Part shown: one piece after another, positions 62,666 through 64,000 of the stretch
Layout: every line of letters begins with the position of its first letter
How positions within the stretch are numbered: the first letter of the stretch is position 1
Assembly (NCBI RefSeq): GCF_042427745.1
Contig: NZ_JBHMFA010000005.1
Length of the DNA: 64,000 bases
Source: Algibacter miyuki
Lineage (GTDB): Bacteria; Bacteroidota; Bacteroidia; Flavobacteriales; Flavobacteriaceae
Reading direction: 5' to 3' (one strand)
The notes under the pieces: model-generated
What the model saw: the letters and a program-made list of their open reading frames with translations, nothing else
Databases searched by the model: none
Told to the model about the DNA's origin: nothing
Translations under genes and position numbers: made by a program

Positions 62666-63052
62666 ATGCGGATAGATAAGTATTTGTGGTGTATTAGATA
62701 TTACAAGACAAGAACCATTGCAACAACGGCTTGTAAAAAAGGCCAGGTTAAAATTGGTGGAGACTCGGTTAAACCCAGTAGAGAGGTATATCCGCAAGAT
62801 ATTATTGAGCTTCGGAAAAACCAAATTAACTACCGTTTAAAAGTTAATGATATTCCTGAAAGTCGTGTTGGAGCTAAACTGGTAGATCTTTACAGAACAG
62901 ACACAACGCCAAAAGAGCAGTTTGAAGCGCAAGAACTTTTAAAATATTCTAAGGATTATTATCGTAAAAAAGGGGTTGGTAGACCAACGAAAAAAGACCG
63001 TCGGGATATTGATGATTATACAGATACACCTCAGGATGAGGATATGGACTAA
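62666..63052 (+). CDS. hslR: S4-domain RNA-binding protein (Hsp15-like)
   Basis: 128 residues. S4 domain at 1-60 (MRIDKYLWCIRYYKTRTIAT; CKKGQVKIGGDSVKPSREV) as in Hsp15, which binds stalled 50S subunits with nascent chain. The C-terminal half is basic then acidic (KKGVGRPTKKDRRDIDDYTD), longer than the E. coli tail is acidic. Cytoplasmic. Divergent from the FKBP gene and 89 bp upstream of the phosphoribosyltransferase gene. Confidence 0.9.
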   Translation: MRIDKYLWCIRYYKTRTIATTACKKGQVKIGGDSVKPSREVYPQDIIELRKNQINYRLKVNDIPESRVGAKLVDLYRTDTTPKEQFEAQELLKYSKDYYRKKGVGRPTKKDRRDIDDYTDTPQDEDMD

Positions 63053-63141
63053 AACTTAAAGTTATTGTGTAGAATTTTATTCAAAAAGAAACTGACAACA
63101 AATAAAAAAGAGTAATTTTATAGTTTAAAAATAGAGCCTTT

Positions 63142-63645
63142 ATGACTGCCACAAGCAACATTATATTAAACCACGCAGAGATTAACCATAAAATACGCCG
63201 TATTGCTTTTCAAATTTATGAAAGTAATATGGACGAAACCGAGGTTATTTTAGCCGGAATTGATAGTAATGGATATATTTTGGCTAAGAAGCTTAAAACG
63301 ATGTTACTTAAAATATCGGATATTAATATCGTGCTTTGTAAAGTAAGTATTGACAAGAAAAACCCTTGGCAAGACATTAAAACCTCGATACCTTCTGAAG
63401 ATTATAAAAACAAATCTATTGTTTTAATTGATGATGTTTTAAACTCTGGCACCACGCTGATCTATGGTGTTAAGCACTTTTTAAATGTGCCTTTAAAGCA
63501 ATTTAAAACGGCTGTTTTAGTAAACAGAAACCATAAAAAATATCCAGTAAAGGCAGATTTTAAAGGGATTTCGCTTTCTACATCACTACACGAACATGTA
63601 CATGTGGTTTTAGAAGGCAAAAATTTTGAAGCTTATTTAGAATAA
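63142..63645 (+). CDS. PyrR-like phosphoribosyltransferase family protein
   Basis: 167 residues. Type I PRTase fold with the PRPP motif in SIVLIDDVLNSGTTLIYGV and the PPi loop region AGIDSNGYILAKKL. The family resembles PyrR (uracil PRTase/regulator) but lacks recognisable RNA-binding features, and no pyr operon is next to it; the substrate is not known. Its 3' end overlaps the convergent shikimate kinase gene by 9 bp. Confidence 0.9.
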   Translation: MTATSNIILNHAEINHKIRRIAFQIYESNMDETEVILAGIDSNGYILAKKLKTMLLKISDINIVLCKVSIDKKNPWQDIKTSIPSEDYKNKSIVLIDDVLNSGTTLIYGVKHFLNVPLKQFKTAVLVNRNHKKYPVKADFKGISLSTSLHEHVHVVLEGKNFEAYLE

Positions 63646-64000
63646 GGTTTTTAAAACTTCTTTAGTCACCTCCTTTTTAGATTTATTATCAATTGCAATT
63701 TTAAATTCAGCGTCATTATAAAACTGTGCACGCTCGAATAAATGTTTTCCTATAAATTCGGTCATGGCTTCTTCTGTTTCGATATGCGCTATCAAAGGAC
63801 GCGTACTTTTCTTCCGCATTAATTTCTCCACCAAAGTTGGCAAAGATGCTCTTAAATAAACGCTTTTAGCATTTTTTTGATCTAAAATCGCTTTCATATT
63901 ATCGCTATAGCAAGGTGTACCCCCTCCAACAGATAAAATAATATTCTCTTTAGACTGAAGTTGTTCACGCAAATACAACGCTTCTTGCTTTCTGAAATAA
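63637..64000 (-). CDS. aroK: Shikimate kinase, C-terminal part (5' end outside window)
   Basis: About 121 codons are visible; the frame is open to the window edge, reading YFRKQEALYLREQL, so the true start and the P-loop lie beyond 64000. Visible signatures: SVGGGTPCYSDNM (shikimate-binding GGG) and the Arg of RPLIAH in the lid. Phosphorylates shikimate in aromatic amino acid synthesis, upstream of AroC encoded at 30764-31825. Convergent with the phosphoribosyltransferase gene. Confidence 0.93.
   Translation of the reverse strand, partial: YFRKQEALYLREQLQSKENIILSVGGGTPCYSDNMKAILDQKNAKSVYLRASLPTLVEKLMRKKSTRPLIAHIETEEAMTEFIGKHLFERAQFYNDAEFKIAIDNKSKKEVTKEVLKTLF

Noticed and set aside
1..64000. 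tRNA, rRNA, riboswitch, insertion sequence, prophage or replication origin
   Set aside because: No sequence with the needed structure or gene content was recognised on either strand.

Overview
The window looks like a chromosome segment of a marine-type member of the Flavobacteriaceae (Bacteroidota). The evidence is a SusC-type receptor beside glycoside hydrolases and a sulfatase, a one-protein hybrid two-component regulator, two giant proteins ending in the type B sorting domain of the type IX secretion system, many Bacteroidota-type lipoproteins, low G+C, and promoters of the TAnnTTTG class. No tRNA, rRNA, CRISPR array, insertion sequence or phage gene was seen.

Region 1 (1-17322) is a polysaccharide utilisation locus. 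Minus-strand genes encode a sulfatase, a clan GH-A-like hydrolase with fibronectin repeats, a LacZ-type GH2 and a second multidomain GH2. Beyond a terminator lies a separately promoted susC, cut off by the window edge. A divergent hybrid two-component regulator (HTCS) faces them. The same short motif (AAATGTTGC, with an inverted GCAACAT further upstream) sits exactly 41 bp from the -7 box of both the sulfatase and the susC promoter. This is probably the HTCS operator. The enzymes suggest a sulfated galactan or another beta-galactose-containing algal glycan.

Region 2 (17338-34733) is mostly housekeeping: pyrD, pepT, a MoxR/DUF58/DUF4350/DUF4129/SpoIIM/RDD membrane-stress cluster, a TRIC channel, a sulfurtransferase, a dicarboxylate symporter, aroC, an LpxH-like phosphoesterase, and a divergent dps/oxyR pair whose OxyR keeps both redox cysteines.

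Region 3 (34850-40442) is a copper-handling operon: a small cysteine-containing protein, a lipoprotein with two YtkA-like domains, a TonB-dependent receptor with the OprC copper motif (CxxxM and HxM), an MbnP-like lipoprotein and an MbnH-like di-haem enzyme. No methanobactin gene is visible. A hairpin between mbnP and mbnH may set their ratio.

Region 4 (40535-47690) holds small conserved genes (AIM24, DUF4442, DUF4870) and a PadR-PspC-GIN-GIN envelope-stress-like cluster. The PspC protein ends in four near-perfect 26-residue repeats.

Region 5 (47998-64000) carries two tandem giant T9SS-secreted repeat proteins, then uvrB, a TerB-like protein, a half-length DUF1456 protein, an FKBP lipoprotein with an acidic calcium-type tail, an S4-domain protein, a phosphoribosyltransferase and the truncated shikimate kinase gene at the right edge. 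Two copies of a dispersed intergenic palindromic element lie at about 30.6-30.75 kb and 43.3 kb.
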